Below the pieces are notes generated by a model. That model made no database searches and was not told where the DNA came from. It saw only the letters and a list, made by a program, of their open reading frames with translations. Below are positions 38,431 through 47,384 of a DNA stretch of 64,000 nucleotides, piece by piece. Positions within the stretch are counted from its first letter, which is position 1. The number at the start of each line of letters is the position of its first letter. Location of the stretch: positions 1,488,001 to 1,552,000 of the forward strand of contig NZ_CP014844.1 in assembly GCF_001598055.1 (NCBI RefSeq). Reading direction: 5' to 3'. Origin of the DNA: Cupriavidus nantongensis (GTDB taxonomy: Bacteria; Pseudomonadota; Gammaproteobacteria; Burkholderiales; Burkholderiaceae). A program made the translations under genes and the position numbers.

Positions 38431-39636
38431 TTACAGCCGCGGCCCCAATTGCAACCATCCTTCCAGGGTCCAGTGATGGAATGTTTCCATCAGATCGGGC
38501 AGTTCGGCACAGTTTCCAACCTCCTGCGCGCTGAGCTGCCGATTATCGGCCAACTTCTTCAGCCACGGCATCAATTCGGCCGGCGGCTCGTAGGCTTCTC
38601 CATTCAGGAAGAAATTGGCGCGGTCGTAAAGCGCAATCGACGCCGGCGCCAGCACCACCCCATGCCGGGACGCCAGTGTCGCATAACGGCGCAACGGCAG
38701 GTCAGCGATCTCTGCAAATTCAACGCCAGGCTTGGGCTCGGACAGATGGCTGCCGAGGAATTCCGACACCATCTGGCTGTTCCATTGCAGTGCCTTGAGC
38801 CGTTCCGCCACTGCCTTGGCCATGCCGGCCGGCAATTGCGCGGGACGCGTGGCGGCGCGCTCGCCGGCCTCGGCATAACGGCCGCCGAGCTCTTCGTTGT
38901 CTTCCACCGTTTCCGACAGCCACGCCAGGAAGTGCCCGGCCAATTCGCGATACGCGGGCGCGCGGAAACCGATCGAGCAGGTCATGCATTCGCCCTCGGC
39001 AATACCATCGTGCGCATATTGCGGCGGCAGGTACAGCATGTCGCCGGGTTCCAGCACCCATTCCTGTTCCGCGCTGAAGTTGGCAAGAATCTTCAGCGGC
39101 ATGTCGGGGATCAGCTCGAGGCTGGTCTGTGACGAAATGCGCCAGCGGCGCCGGCCCGAGACTTGCAGCAGGAACACGTCATACGAGTCGAAGTGCGGGC
39201 CCACGCCGCCGCCGTCGGTGGCATAGCTGATCATCACGTCGTCGAGGCGCGCGTCGGGCACGAAGCGGAAGCGGCCCATCAGTTCCGCGGCGGCGGCATC
39301 GTGCAGGTTGACGCCCTGCACCAGCAGGGTCCACTGGCGGGTCTTGACGCCGGGCAGGTTTTCGCGCGCAAATGGACCATGCGCGAGCTTCCAGCGGTTG
39401 CGGAAGTGCGTCACCAGGCGCGATTCGACATCGTCGCGATCGGCGAGATCGAAAAGCGCATCGCGCGACACCGGCGGCACAATTCCCGGCACCGCCTGTC
39501 GAATGAGCAAGGGCTTGCGATGCCAGACATCCCGCATGAATGCAGCAGGCGTCATGCCACCAAGCAGGTCGAGCGGAGTGTCTGGATCGACGGGGCCAGG
39601 GGGCAGGGCCTGCGCGTATAATGCGGAATCGTTCAT
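38431..39636 (-). CDS. JmjC-like/cupin oxygenase, RoxA (YcfD)-type ribosomal protein hydroxylase
   Basis: A 401-residue 2-oxoglutarate/Fe(II) oxygenase of the cupin-8/JmjC type. The iron triad is visible as His148 and Asp150 (GPHFDSYDVF) and His209 (PPQYAHDG). N-terminal LDLLGGMTPAAFMRDVWHRKPLLIRQA and the RRRWRISSQ patch match the RoxA/YcfD family, which hydroxylates an arginine of ribosomal protein L16. The size also fits YcfD-like enzymes with their C-terminal dimerisation domain. The start codon at 39634-39636 overlaps the divergent SlyD promoter region. Confidence 0.88.
   Translation of the reverse strand: MNDSALYAQALPPGPVDPDTPLDLLGGMTPAAFMRDVWHRKPLLIRQAVPGIVPPVSRDALFDLADRDDVESRLVTHFRNRWKLAHGPFARENLPGVKTRQWTLLVQGVNLHDAAAAELMGRFRFVPDARLDDVMISYATDGGGVGPHFDSYDVFLLQVSGRRRWRISSQTSLELIPDMPLKILANFSAEQEWVLEPGDMLYLPPQYAHDGIAEGECMTCSIGFRAPAYRELAGHFLAWLSETVEDNEELGGRYAEAGERAATRPAQLPAGMAKAVAERLKALQWNSQMVSEFLGSHLSEPKPGVEFAEIADLPLRRYATLASRHGVVLAPASIALYDRANFFLNGEAYEPPAELMPWLKKLADNRQLSAQEVGNCAELPDLMETFHHWTLEGWLQLGPRL
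39617..39622 (+). promoter_or_regulatory. -10 box of the slyD-like gene
   Basis: TATAAT in CGTATAATGCGG, lying within the first codons of the divergent RoxA gene. The predicted start (about 39629) leaves a short leader to the TTG at 39648, with GGAG at 39637-39640. Confidence 0.55.
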
Positions 39637-39647
39637 GGAGTCAAGAA

Positions 39648-40175
39648 TTGAAAATCGCTAAGAACACGGTGGTGTCCGTGATGTACAAGCTATCGGACGC
39701 GCAAGGCAATCTGATCGAGGAGTCAGATGAAGCCATGGTCTATTTGCACGGCGGCTATGATGGCACGTTCCCCAAGATCGAGGAAGCGCTCGACGGCCAT
39801 GACACCGGCTTCGAGACCCAGCTGCAGCTGGAGCCGGAAGACGCGTTCGGCGATTACGATGCCGACCTGGTGAAGGTCGAGCCGCGCAACCGCTTCCCCG
39901 AGCCGCTCGAAGTCGGCATGCAGTTCGAAGGCATGCCCGAGGACGGCGACGAAGAAGACTCCGTCATCTACACCGTGACCGACGTGGCCGAGGACAAGGT
40001 CGTGCTGGACGGCAACCATCCGCTGGCCGGCATGGCGCTGCGCTTCTGGCTGAAGGTCTCCGAAGTGCGCGAAGCCACCGCCGAGGAAGTCGAGCACGGC
40101 CACGCCCACGGCGCCTCGGGCGTTGAAGTGGTGGACGAAGACGAGGACGACGATACCCCGCGCACGCTGCACTGA
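39648..40175 (+). CDS. FKBP-type peptidyl-prolyl isomerase, SlyD-like
   Basis: A 175-residue cytoplasmic isomerase/chaperone. The FKBP core has VVSVMYKLSDAQGNLIEESDEAMVYLHGGYDGTFPKIEEALDGHDTGFE, and the inserted flap (IF) domain follows with EPEDAFGDYDADLVKVE. The last part is acidic and contains HGHAHG, a weak metal-binding tail compared with E. coli SlyD. The TTG start at 39648 is preferred, with GGAG seven nt upstream. An ATG upstream (39621) lies inside the -10 box. Confidence 0.9.
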   Translation: MKIAKNTVVSVMYKLSDAQGNLIEESDEAMVYLHGGYDGTFPKIEEALDGHDTGFETQLQLEPEDAFGDYDADLVKVEPRNRFPEPLEVGMQFEGMPEDGDEEDSVIYTVTDVAEDKVVLDGNHPLAGMALRFWLKVSEVREATAEEVEHGHAHGASGVEVVDEDEDDDTPRTLH

Positions 40176-40201
40176 GCTTTCGCTTGCAGTGCTGTCACCA
40201 G

Positions 40202-40226
40202 GAAGCCGGCCGTTGCCGGCTTCTTT
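40202..40226 (+). terminator. Terminator after the slyD-like gene
   Basis: GAAGCCGGC (40202-40210) and GCCGGCTTC (40215-40223) form a 9-bp stem with a CGTT loop, followed by TTT. Confidence 0.8.
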
Positions 40227-40282
40227 GCTTTGGGTGCGTTGCTTTGGGTGCGTTGCTTTGGGTGCGTTGCTTTGGGCGCGCC
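40227..40282. repeat. 14-bp tandem repeat (3 perfect copies and a degenerate fourth)
   Basis: GCTTTGGGTGCGTT repeats at 40227-40240, 40241-40254 and 40255-40268, with GCTTTGGGCGCGCC at 40269-40282. It lies between the slyD terminator and the metallophosphoesterase stop codon (40285-40287). Confidence 0.92.
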
Positions 40283-40284
40283 CG

Positions 40285-41325
40285 TCAGTTCGGCGCCGGG
40301 GCATCCTTCAGCACCACCGCGAACGGCGACGCCGCGGCGGGCGTGATCACCAGCTCGGCCCATTGCGAGATCGAGCTGGCCGGCAGCGACACGCGCGTGA
40401 AGTTCTGCAGCACCTTGCCCCCCGCGTCGCGCAGCGGCTTGTCGATGCCGAAGCCGCTGTCGGCGCCGCTGCCGGCGGCGTGCACCAGCAGCACCTGGCC
40501 GTTGAAGCGCGCGCTCAGGTCGCGCAGCTGCCGCTTGAATTCCAGGTAGCCGTCGCGCGTGCGGTGACGCATGAAGCCGTCGAGCAGCGTGGGCCGTCCC
40601 TTCTTTTCCCAGCCGTTGGCGAAATGCGGATCGGCATGGGCCACCACCACGATGCCATTCAGGTCGCGCTGGCGCGCCACCGAGAACGCCCGCGCCAGCC
40701 ACTGCCGGTTGGCTTCGCGCCGGTCCTCGAATTCGCTGTTGCGGCCGCCTTCGTCGCGGTAGTGGTTGTTGTCGCCCGGCACGTTCAGGCCGACGATCAG
40801 CACGTCGCCGACACTGAGGCGCATGTTCTCGCGGAAGCTGCGGAACAGCGCCTGGTCCGATTGCCGCACCAGCGGCCGCGTCTGACGGCCGAGCGTGGCA
40901 TCTTCCGGAAAGAACAGTTCGCGCAGCCGGCTCAGCCGCTCGACCGGGTCGAAGCTGCCGTTGACCGACAGCCGGCATTCGGACCAGTCGGTTTCGCCCG
41001 GCACATAGACCAGCGGCAGCGGCGACTGGCTCAGCAGCTGCTGGCGGCTGCTGAGCACGGCGTCGCTGCATGACTCCGTATCGCCCTTGATGCCGCCGGC
41101 ATGGATCACCAGGTTCAGCTTGCGCTCGGCGAAGTGGTCGAGCAGCGTCGCCAGATTGGCTTCCGCGGCGGGCCATTGCGGCAGGTCCGCGATCAGCGCG
41201 ACGCGCACTACCTGCGGCCTGGCCGGTGCCCGCGCCGCCAGCGCGTGCGGCGCGGCAGCCGCCATCGCGGCCAGGCACAGCCATGGCAGCAGCAGGGTCG
41301 GCAGGGCCCGGCGCAGCGCCTTCAT
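40285..41325 (-). CDS. Metallophosphoesterase-fold protein with degenerate active site
   Basis: A 346-residue exported protein. The signal peptide is about the first 30 residues ([30 protein letters not shown]). The following sequence aligns with calcineurin-like phosphoesterases in outline ([53 protein letters not shown]). However, the metal-binding DxH, GNH(D/E) and GHxH motifs are altered. It could be a diverged phosphoesterase or a non-enzymatic relative. The ATG at 41323-41325 overlaps the mutS stop (ATGA), so it is translationally coupled to mutS. An in-frame extension upstream into mutS is rejected. Confidence 0.8.
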   Translation of the reverse strand: MKALRRALPTLLLPWLCLAAMAAAAPHALAARAPARPQVVRVALIADLPQWPAAEANLATLLDHFAERKLNLVIHAGGIKGDTESCSDAVLSSRQQLLSQSPLPLVYVPGETDWSECRLSVNGSFDPVERLSRLRELFFPEDATLGRQTRPLVRQSDQALFRSFRENMRLSVGDVLIVGLNVPGDNNHYRDEGGRNSEFEDRREANRQWLARAFSVARQRDLNGIVVVAHADPHFANGWEKKGRPTLLDGFMRHRTRDGYLEFKRQLRDLSARFNGQVLLVHAAGSGADSGFGIDKPLRDAGGKVLQNFTRVSLPASSISQWAELVITPAAASPFAVVLKDAPAPN

Positions 41326-44042
41326 GCTGTATCGGCTGTATCGACCGTATCGACCGTATCGACCACCGCGCCAGCCAATGCCTTGAGCCGGTACAGCGCC
41401 TCCAGCGCCGCGCGCGGCGTCAGCGTGTCCGGATCGAGATCGGCAAGCGCGTCGATCACGGCCTCCTGCTCGGGCGCCATTGCAGGGGCGGCGGCCGTCG
41501 CGGCGGCGTCGTCCCAGGCCTCGTCGCCGTCGGGCGTCGGCGGCGCGGCGAACAGGTCGAGCTGCGGCGTGGGCGTGGCGTCGGCGGATTGCTGCTCCAG
41601 CCAGGCCAGGTGCTTGCGCGCGGCGCGGATCACCGGCTGCGGCACGCCGGCCAGTTGCGCCACCTGCAGGCCGTAGCTCTGGCTGGCCGGGCCGTCCTGC
41701 ACCGCGTGCAGGAACACGATGCCATCGCCATGCTCGACCGCCGACAGGTGCACGTTGGCCGCCTGCGGGAACTCCTGCGGCAGCTGCGTCAGTTCGAAGT
41801 AATGCGTGGCGAACAGGGTATGGCTGCGGTTGTGCGACAGCAGGTGGCGCGCGATCGCCCACGCCAGCGCCAGGCCGTCGAAGGTCGAGGTGCCGCGGCC
41901 GATCTCGTCCATCAGCACCAGCGATGCCGGGGTGGCGTGATGCAGGATGCCGGCGGCCTCGGTCATCTCGACCATGAAGGTCGAGCGCCCGCCGGCCAGG
42001 TCGTCGGCGGCGCCGATGCGGGTGAAAATGCGGTCGATCGGCCCGATCACCGCCCGCCGCGCCGGCACATAGGCGCCGACACAGGCCAGCAGCACGATCA
42101 GCGCGGTCTGGCGCATGAAGGTCGATTTGCCGCCCATGTTCGGGCCGGTGATCAGCAACAGCTTGCGCGCCTCGTTGAGCTGGCAGTCGTTGGCGATAAA
42201 CGCCACCGACTCCGCCGCGAGCTGGCCCTCGACCACCGGATGGCGGCCCTGCACGATATCGACCACGTTCTCGGCGACGCGCTCGGGCGCCGACCAGTCC
42301 AGCGTCTGCGCGCGCTCGGCCAGTGCCGCCAGCACGTCCAGCCGCGCCAGCGCGGCGGCGACGCGCTGCAGTTCGCCGATATGCGGCAGCAGTGCCTGCA
42401 GCAGGCCATCGTAGAGCTGCTTCTCGCGCGCCAGCGCGCGGTCCTGCGCCGACAGCGCCTTGTCCTCGAAGGCCTTGAGCTCGGGTGTGATGTAGCGCTC
42501 GGCGTTCTTCAGGGTCTGGCGGCGGCGGTAGTCGTCGGGCACCTTGTCGGCCTGGCCGTTGGTGACCTCGATATAGAAGCCGTGCACGCGGTTGAACTCG
42601 ACGCGCAGGTTGGCAATGCCGGTGCGCGCGCGCTCGCGCGCTTCCAGGTCGATCAGGAACTGGCCGCAGTTCTCGGAGATATCGCGCAGCTCGTCGAGCT
42701 CGGTATCGAAGCCGCGCGCGATCACGCCGCCGTCGCGCACCACGGTGGCGGGCTCTTCGGCCACCGCGCGCACCAGCAGGTCCAGGCAGTCATGCGGCAC
42801 GGCCAGGTCCTGCACGGTCTGCGCCAGCAGCAGGCTGCCCTGGTCGCCGTGCAGGCAGGCCTGCACCTCGGGCAGCGCGCGCAGCGTGTCGCGCAGCGAC
42901 GACAGGTCGCGCGGGCGCGCATTGAGCAGCGCGAGGCGCGAGGTGATGCGCTCGACGTCGGCGAGCCGGCGCAGCGCCCCGCGCAGCGCGTCGGTGCCCT
43001 GGTCGATCAGCACGCCGATGGCCTGCTGGCGCGCCTGCGGCAGCGCCGGGTCGCGCAGCGGGTGGTGCAGCCAGTGGCGCAGCGCGCGGCTGCCCATGGC
43101 GGTGCAGCAGGTGTCCAGCAGCGAGAACAGCGTCGGCGACTCGCCGCCGCGCAGGGTTTCGGTCAGTTCCAGGTTGCGCCGCGTGGCGGAATCCAGTCCG
43201 ACATATTCGGATTCGCGTTCGACCTTGACGCCCTGCACATGGCGCAGCGACTGGCCCTGCGTGGTGGCGGCGTAGTTCAGCAGCGCGCCCGCCGCGCCCA
43301 GCGCGGCGCCCAGCCCGGCACAGCCGAACGGGTCCAGGCTGGCCACGCCCAGCTGCTCGCGCAGCCGGCGCGTGCCGGCGTCCTGGTCGAAATGCCATTC
43401 CGGCAGGCGCGTGCGTGCGCACGCCAGCGCCGGCAGTTCGATGCCATCGGCATACAGCAGCTCGGCCGGGCGGATGCGCTCCAGCTCGCGGCCCAGCAGC
43501 GCCGCCTCGCATTCCATCAGGCGCAGCTCGCCGCTGGCCAGGTTCAGCCATGCCAGCCCGGTCTTGCTGACGCCGCGGCGCGTGGTCTGCTGGTGCACCG
43601 CCATCAGGAAGGTATCGGCCTTGTCAGGCAGCAGCGCGGCGTCGGTCAGCGTGCCGGGGGTGACGATGCGCACCACCTTGCGCTCCACCGGCCCCTTGCT
43701 GGTGGCGGGGTCGCCGATCTGCTCGCAGATCGCCACCGACTCGCCCAGCTTTACCAGCCGCGCCAGGTACTGGTCGGCCGAATGGAAGGGGATGCCGGCC
43801 ATGCGGATCGGCACGCCATTGGACGCGCCGCGCGCGGTCAGCGTGATGTCGAGCAGGCGCGCGGCCTTCTCGGCATCGTCATGAAAGAGTTCGTAGAAGT
43901 CACCCATGCGGTAGAACAGCAGGGTGTCGGGGTGGTCCGCTTTGATGCGCAGATATTGCTGCATCATGGGCGTGTGGCGGCTGCCTGCGGCGTCTGCCTG
44001 TGCCGGTTCAGGGTCGATTTTCTTCTGCAATCCCATTGCCAT
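41322..44042 (-). CDS. mutS: DNA mismatch repair protein MutS
   Basis: Mismatch recognition ATPase. The 906 residues contain the mismatch-binding Phe-x-Glu (Phe49-Tyr-Glu51, GDFYELF), connector and lever domains, Walker [10 protein letters not shown] near residue 640, [13 protein letters not shown] (signature), [16 protein letters not shown] (Walker B) and the H-loop [10 protein letters not shown]. It is somewhat longer than E. coli MutS (853). The C-terminus ends in a 9-bp repeat that encodes DTV/DTA copies. The start is the ATG at 44040-44042; an ATG two codons later is also possible. The metallophosphoesterase gene follows with an ATGA overlap. Confidence 0.97.
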   Translation of the reverse strand: MAMGLQKKIDPEPAQADAAGSRHTPMMQQYLRIKADHPDTLLFYRMGDFYELFHDDAEKAARLLDITLTARGASNGVPIRMAGIPFHSADQYLARLVKLGESVAICEQIGDPATSKGPVERKVVRIVTPGTLTDAALLPDKADTFLMAVHQQTTRRGVSKTGLAWLNLASGELRLMECEAALLGRELERIRPAELLYADGIELPALACARTRLPEWHFDQDAGTRRLREQLGVASLDPFGCAGLGAALGAAGALLNYAATTQGQSLRHVQGVKVERESEYVGLDSATRRNLELTETLRGGESPTLFSLLDTCCTAMGSRALRHWLHHPLRDPALPQARQQAIGVLIDQGTDALRGALRRLADVERITSRLALLNARPRDLSSLRDTLRALPEVQACLHGDQGSLLLAQTVQDLAVPHDCLDLLVRAVAEEPATVVRDGGVIARGFDTELDELRDISENCGQFLIDLEARERARTGIANLRVEFNRVHGFYIEVTNGQADKVPDDYRRRQTLKNAERYITPELKAFEDKALSAQDRALAREKQLYDGLLQALLPHIGELQRVAAALARLDVLAALAERAQTLDWSAPERVAENVVDIVQGRHPVVEGQLAAESVAFIANDCQLNEARKLLLITGPNMGGKSTFMRQTALIVLLACVGAYVPARRAVIGPIDRIFTRIGAADDLAGGRSTFMVEMTEAAGILHHATPASLVLMDEIGRGTSTFDGLALAWAIARHLLSHNRSHTLFATHYFELTQLPQEFPQAANVHLSAVEHGDGIVFLHAVQDGPASQSYGLQVAQLAGVPQPVIRAARKHLAWLEQQSADATPTPQLDLFAAPPTPDGDEAWDDAAATAAAPAMAPEQEAVIDALADLDPDTLTPRAALEALYRLKALAGAVVDTVDTVDTADTA
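41326..41361. repeat. Four tandem 9-bp units at the mutS 3' end
   Basis: The plus-strand units are ctgtatcgg, ctgtatcga, ccgtatcga and ccgtatcga. They encode the terminal [12 protein letters not shown] pattern of MutS and end one base short of the coding start of the metallophosphoesterase. Copy-number changes keep the reading frame. Confidence 0.9.
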
Positions 44043-44110
44043 TTAGCCTGTCTGGCGGTGGGCCTGCGTCGTGCCGCCCGATCCGCGCCGAGCGCACCTT
44101 GCGTGCCAGG

Positions 44111-44131
44111 AAAAGCGCCCCCGCGGGGGCG
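44111..44131 (-). terminator. Terminator of the universal stress protein gene
   Basis: CGCCCCCGCGGGGGCG (44116-44131) is a perfect palindrome. Read on the minus strand it is followed by CTTTTCC, giving a GC-rich hairpin and a short U-tract between the usp gene and mutS. Confidence 0.7.
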
Positions 44132-44251
44132 GGCCGGGCGCTGGTCCGGCGGCCTGTGGCCGCGGCACGAAGGGGCGTTTTCGAATATGGGCGATATGGT
44201 ACAGCACGGTGCCGCCGCCGAAGTGCAGCAGCGCGCTGCGCCAGCCCCGGA

Positions 44252-44686
44252 TCAGCGGAACACCAGCACCGGGATGTCGCTATGGGTCAGCACTTTCTGC
44301 GTTTCGCTGCCGAGCAGCAGGCTGCTGAGTCCGCGGCGGCCGTGCGAGGCCATGAAGATGACATCGCAGCCCAGGTCCTTGGCGGCATGGATGATGCCCT
44401 GGTACGGCGCCGAAGCGCTGGAGACGTGGCCGCTGCATGGCACGCCGGCCAGCGCGGCCGCGGACTCGACCCTGGACAGTTCCTGGCGCGCCTCGGCTTC
44501 GACGCGCTGCTGGTAGGCGTCGCGCTTTTCGTGCGAGCTGTCGCTGGTCAGCACATAGGGATAGCTCTCCACGCACATGTAGGGCGTGAGCCGGGCGCCG
44601 GCGGTGCGGGCGAACTGGATGCCGGCGGAGACGGCCTGGTGCGACAGCTCCGAGCCGTCGACGGGAAGCAGGATGTGCTTGAACAT
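44252..44686 (-). CDS. Universal stress protein (UspA family)
   Basis: A 144-residue cytoplasmic USP-domain protein, starting MFKHILLPVDGSELSHQAVSAG. It has the ATP-binding motif of the ATP-binding USP subgroup near the C-terminus (GRRGLSSLLLGSETQKVL, that is G-2x-G-9x-G-S/T) and ends DIPVLVFR. A GAAAGGATTCC sequence serves as ribosome-binding site before the ATG at 44684-44686. It lies downstream of ppk2, and both are stress/phosphate-metabolism genes. Confidence 0.92.
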   Translation of the reverse strand: MFKHILLPVDGSELSHQAVSAGIQFARTAGARLTPYMCVESYPYVLTSDSSHEKRDAYQQRVEAEARQELSRVESAAALAGVPCSGHVSSASAPYQGIIHAAKDLGCDVIFMASHGRRGLSSLLLGSETQKVLTHSDIPVLVFR

Positions 44687-44766
44687 GGAATCCTTTCTCG
44701 TTGTGTGACACGAATGGCGTAAATCGGGCAAGAAGAGGGCGGTGCCTTGCGCTGCCGCCCCGGTGC

Positions 44767-45897
44767 TCAGTTGGCCAGCGCGCGCCCGACGATCAGCGGA
44801 TCCGGCTGGCCGATGGCGGTGGTGTCGCGGTTGGCATAGGGAAAGCGCGACAGGATGTAGCGCAGCGCGTTGAGCCGCGCGCGCTTCTTGCAATCGGAAC
44901 GGATCACGGTCCAGGGCGCGTCGGCGGTATCGGTATGCGCGAACATCGCCTCCTTGGCGCGGGTGTACTCGTCCCATTTGTCGAGCGAGGCGACGTCGAC
45001 CGGGCTGAGCTTCCATTGCTTGAGCGGATGGATTTCGCGCTCGCGGAAGCGGCGGCGCTGCTCCTTCTGGCTGACCGAGAACCAGAACTTGAACAGGTGG
45101 ATGCCGCTGCGCACGAGGTGGCGCTCGAAATCGGGCGCCTGCTGCAGGAAGTCCTGGTATTCGCGGGTCGAGCAGAAGCCCATCACGTGCTCGACGCCGG
45201 CGCGGTTGTACCAGGAGCGGTCGAACAGCACGATCTCGCCAGCGGACGGCAGGTGCTGCACGTAGCGCTGGAAATACCATTGGCCGCGTTCCACTTCGGT
45301 GGGCTTTTCCAGCGCCACCACGCGGGCGCCGCGCGGGTTCATATGTTCCATGAAGCGTTTGATGGTGCCGCCCTTGCCGGCGGCGTCGCGGCCTTCGAAC
45401 AGGATCACCACGCGCTGGCCGGTCTCGCGCACCCAGACCTGGAACTTGAGCAGTTCCACCTGCAGGCGGTACTTCTGCTTCTCGTAATTGCGCCGCGACA
45501 TCAGGTTCTGGTACGGGTACGCGCCTTCGCGCCAGCCGGCGGACAGCTCATCGTCCGGGTGGCGCTGGCGGCCGGCCTGCCAGGCGGCGGGGTCGCCCTC
45601 GAGAATGAGGCTGCGCAGTTGCGCGGCCTCGTCCGGCGCCAGACCGTCGAGCAGGGTGCGGACGGCGCCCAGCATGCCGCGGCCATCGCCGGCCTGGCTG
45701 GCAAGGATGTCCTGCATGCCGCTTGCCGCCAGTTGCACCGCGGCTTCGACGGCGCTGTCGACCTCATTGCGCTGGGCCGACAGCGCCGAACGGGTGGGCA
45801 GCACATCGCCCCTGGCGGTGGCGCGGGGCCGTGTGGTGGTGGTACGGGTTGCGGTACGGGTGGGGATACGGGTAGGGAGGGTGTCGCGATCGGTCAT
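44767..45897 (-). CDS. ppk2: Polyphosphate kinase 2
   Basis: Transfers phosphate between polyphosphate and nucleotides (usually making GTP or ATP from polyphosphate). The 376 residues contain Walker A FEGRDAAGKGGTIKRF (GRDAAGKGG at 169-177), FDRSWYNRAGVEHVMGFC (Walker B) and the lid HPLKQWKLSPVDVASLDKWDEYT. The first 120 residues are an extra, Thr/Arg-rich segment (PTRTATRTTTT) ahead of the conserved core. The ATG at 45895-45897 is chosen because this marks the end of the DUF465 reading. It is 80 bp upstream of the usp gene. Confidence 0.92.
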   Translation of the reverse strand: MTDRDTLPTRIPTRTATRTTTTRPRATARGDVLPTRSALSAQRNEVDSAVEAAVQLAASGMQDILASQAGDGRGMLGAVRTLLDGLAPDEAAQLRSLILEGDPAAWQAGRQRHPDDELSAGWREGAYPYQNLMSRRNYEKQKYRLQVELLKFQVWVRETGQRVVILFEGRDAAGKGGTIKRFMEHMNPRGARVVALEKPTEVERGQWYFQRYVQHLPSAGEIVLFDRSWYNRAGVEHVMGFCSTREYQDFLQQAPDFERHLVRSGIHLFKFWFSVSQKEQRRRFREREIHPLKQWKLSPVDVASLDKWDEYTRAKEAMFAHTDTADAPWTVIRSDCKKRARLNALRYILSRFPYANRDTTAIGQPDPLIVGRALAN

Positions 45898-45911
45898 CTG
45901 CGCGCCTCCGG

Positions 45912-46127
45912 TCAGGCGGTGGTGCGGCGCAGGATCTGGTAGAGCTGGTCCTTGAGCAGCAGCTTCTCCTTTTTCAGCCGCTCGATCTCGAAGGTGGATG
46001 CCGGTACCAGGCCCGCCTCCATGTTGTGGATTTCCTGGTCGAGCGAATTGTGGCGGTGGAACAGCCGCGCAAAGCGGGCGTCCTGCGTCTTGAGGGCGGT
46101 GATCTGGTCGCGGTATTCGGGAAACAT
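45912..46127 (-). CDS. DUF465 (YdcH-like) protein
   Basis: A 71-residue coiled-coil protein, MFPEYRDQITALKTQDARFARLF... with HNSLDQEIHNMEAG and LKKEKLLLKDQLYQILRR, the signature of the DUF465 family. The function is unknown; such proteins are small and predicted helical. It starts at ATG 46125-46127 with GGAGAG upstream. It is immediately upstream of ppk2 (14-bp gap), and the two form a small operon on the minus strand. Confidence 0.9.
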   Translation of the reverse strand: MFPEYRDQITALKTQDARFARLFHRHNSLDQEIHNMEAGLVPASTFEIERLKKEKLLLKDQLYQILRRTTA

Positions 46128-46278
46128 GCTGCTCTCCTGTGGCTGGATCCGCGCGCACATGGCGTGGCGCATGGATTCATTCTGGTGAGCGCAGGGCGTC
46201 GCGGCCTTGACCAGGATCATGGCTCGCCGGGGAATGAGACGAGGCCGCAAGGCGGGACGCACTGGCATGCGGCCCCGG

Positions 46279-46311
46279 AAAAACAAACGCCCGCCGGGGT
46301 GCGGCGGGCGT
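46279..46311 (-). terminator. Terminator of suhB
   Basis: On the minus strand, ACGCCCGCCG (46302-46311) pairs with CGGCGGGCGT (46287-46296) and is followed by TTGTTTTT. The stem is 10 bp with a 5-nt loop. Confidence 0.85.
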
Positions 46312-46347
46312 GCTTGCTGGCATGGCCGCTCGGGCCATCTGCCAGTC

Positions 46348-47181
46348 TCAGGCGGCGCTCGGCTTGGCGCTGGGTGTGGTGTTGTCCAGCGAATACGGCG
46401 ACAACAGGCGCACCATCTGGGCAAAGGCCTTGGGGTTGCCGGCCAGCACTTCGCCTTGTTCCAGCTGGCGCGGCTCGCCGGCGTAGTTGCCGACCAGGCC
46501 GCCCGACTCGGTGATCAGCAGCATGCCGGCGGCCATGTCCCACGGCTGCAGGCCGCGCTCGAAGAAGCCGTCGAGGCGGCCGCAGGCGACGTAGGCCAGG
46601 TCCAGCGCGGCGGCGCCCGGGCGGCGCAGGCCGGCGCAGCTGCGCGTCATCAGCGCGAAGATCTCGAGGTACTCGTCCACGCCTTCCAGGTCGCGGAAGG
46701 GGAAGCCGGTGCCGATCAGGCAGTCGGCCAGCTTGTCGCGGCGGGTGACGCGGATGCGACGGTTGTTGAGGAAGGCGCCGGCGCCCTTGGTGGCGGTGAA
46801 CAGCTCGTCGCGGGTGGGGTCGTAGACCACCGCCTGCACCGGCGTGCCGCGGTGCAGCTGGGCGATCGAGACCGCGTATTGCGGGAAGCCGTGGATGAAG
46901 TTTGTGGTGCCGTCGAGCGGGTCGATGACCCAGGTGTATTCGTGGGTGGCTTCTTCTTCGGTCCAGGACTGGCCGGACTCTTCCGCTAGAATGCCGTGTT
47001 CCGGGTAGGCCGTGCGCAGGATCTCGATGATCGCGGCTTCGGCGGCGCGGTCGACCTCGGTAACGAAATCGTTGTGTTGCTTGCGCGAGACGCGCACCAG
47101 ATCGACGTCGAGCGACGCGCGGTTGATGATGGATCCCGCCTTGCGGGCCGCCTTGATGGCGATATTGAGCATCGGATGCAT
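46348..47181 (-). CDS. suhB: Inositol-1-monophosphatase (SuhB family)
   Basis: A 277-residue Mg-dependent phosphatase. Metal-binding residues are visible as Glu67/Glu68 (LAEESGQ) and Asp87, Asp90 ([14 protein letters not shown]), plus the late [15 protein letters not shown]. The N-terminus [19 protein letters not shown] is typical of SuhB, which also acts on ribosomal RNA maturation in E. coli. A strong GGAGAG precedes the ATG at 47179-47181. It is divergent from trmJ. Confidence 0.94.
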   Translation of the reverse strand: MHPMLNIAIKAARKAGSIINRASLDVDLVRVSRKQHNDFVTEVDRAAEAAIIEILRTAYPEHGILAEESGQSWTEEEATHEYTWVIDPLDGTTNFIHGFPQYAVSIAQLHRGTPVQAVVYDPTRDELFTATKGAGAFLNNRRIRVTRRDKLADCLIGTGFPFRDLEGVDEYLEIFALMTRSCAGLRRPGAAALDLAYVACGRLDGFFERGLQPWDMAAGMLLITESGGLVGNYAGEPRQLEQGEVLAGNPKAFAQMVRLLSPYSLDNTTPSAKPSAA

Positions 47182-47384
47182 GAATCTCTCCAGGCCGGCC
47201 ACGACCGCGCGGCGGGGCGCCAAGGCGCCGCTCGCCCGCTCATGGGCAGCTGACAACACAACGGATTGTAGAAGAACGTGGGGCGTCGCCGGCCTTGCTG
47301 CAGGACGCTTCGCAAATGTGTCGCGAACGTCTCGCGGGCATGGATAAACCTGGCGCCGCGCCAAAGAAGAACCCCGAATTGTAT

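Noticed and set aside
40227..40282. Short direct repeats as a possible CRISPR array
   Set aside because: The units are 14 bp and contiguous with no spacers, and no cas gene is nearby.
41226..44516. A 1096-residue plus-strand open frame across mutS
   Set aside because: It runs antisense to mutS with its full set of motifs and shows only the GC-driven amino-acid bias of a shadow frame.
44767..46158. Extension of ppk2 upstream through the DUF465 gene in the same frame
   Set aside because: The DUF465 gene has its own recognised protein in another frame, and the ppk2 region starts cleanly at ATG 45895-45897.
47309..47326. TTCGC-N8-GCGAA dyad near the trmJ start
   Set aside because: The arms are only 5 bp in very GC-rich DNA and the position relative to a promoter is unclear, so it is not above background.
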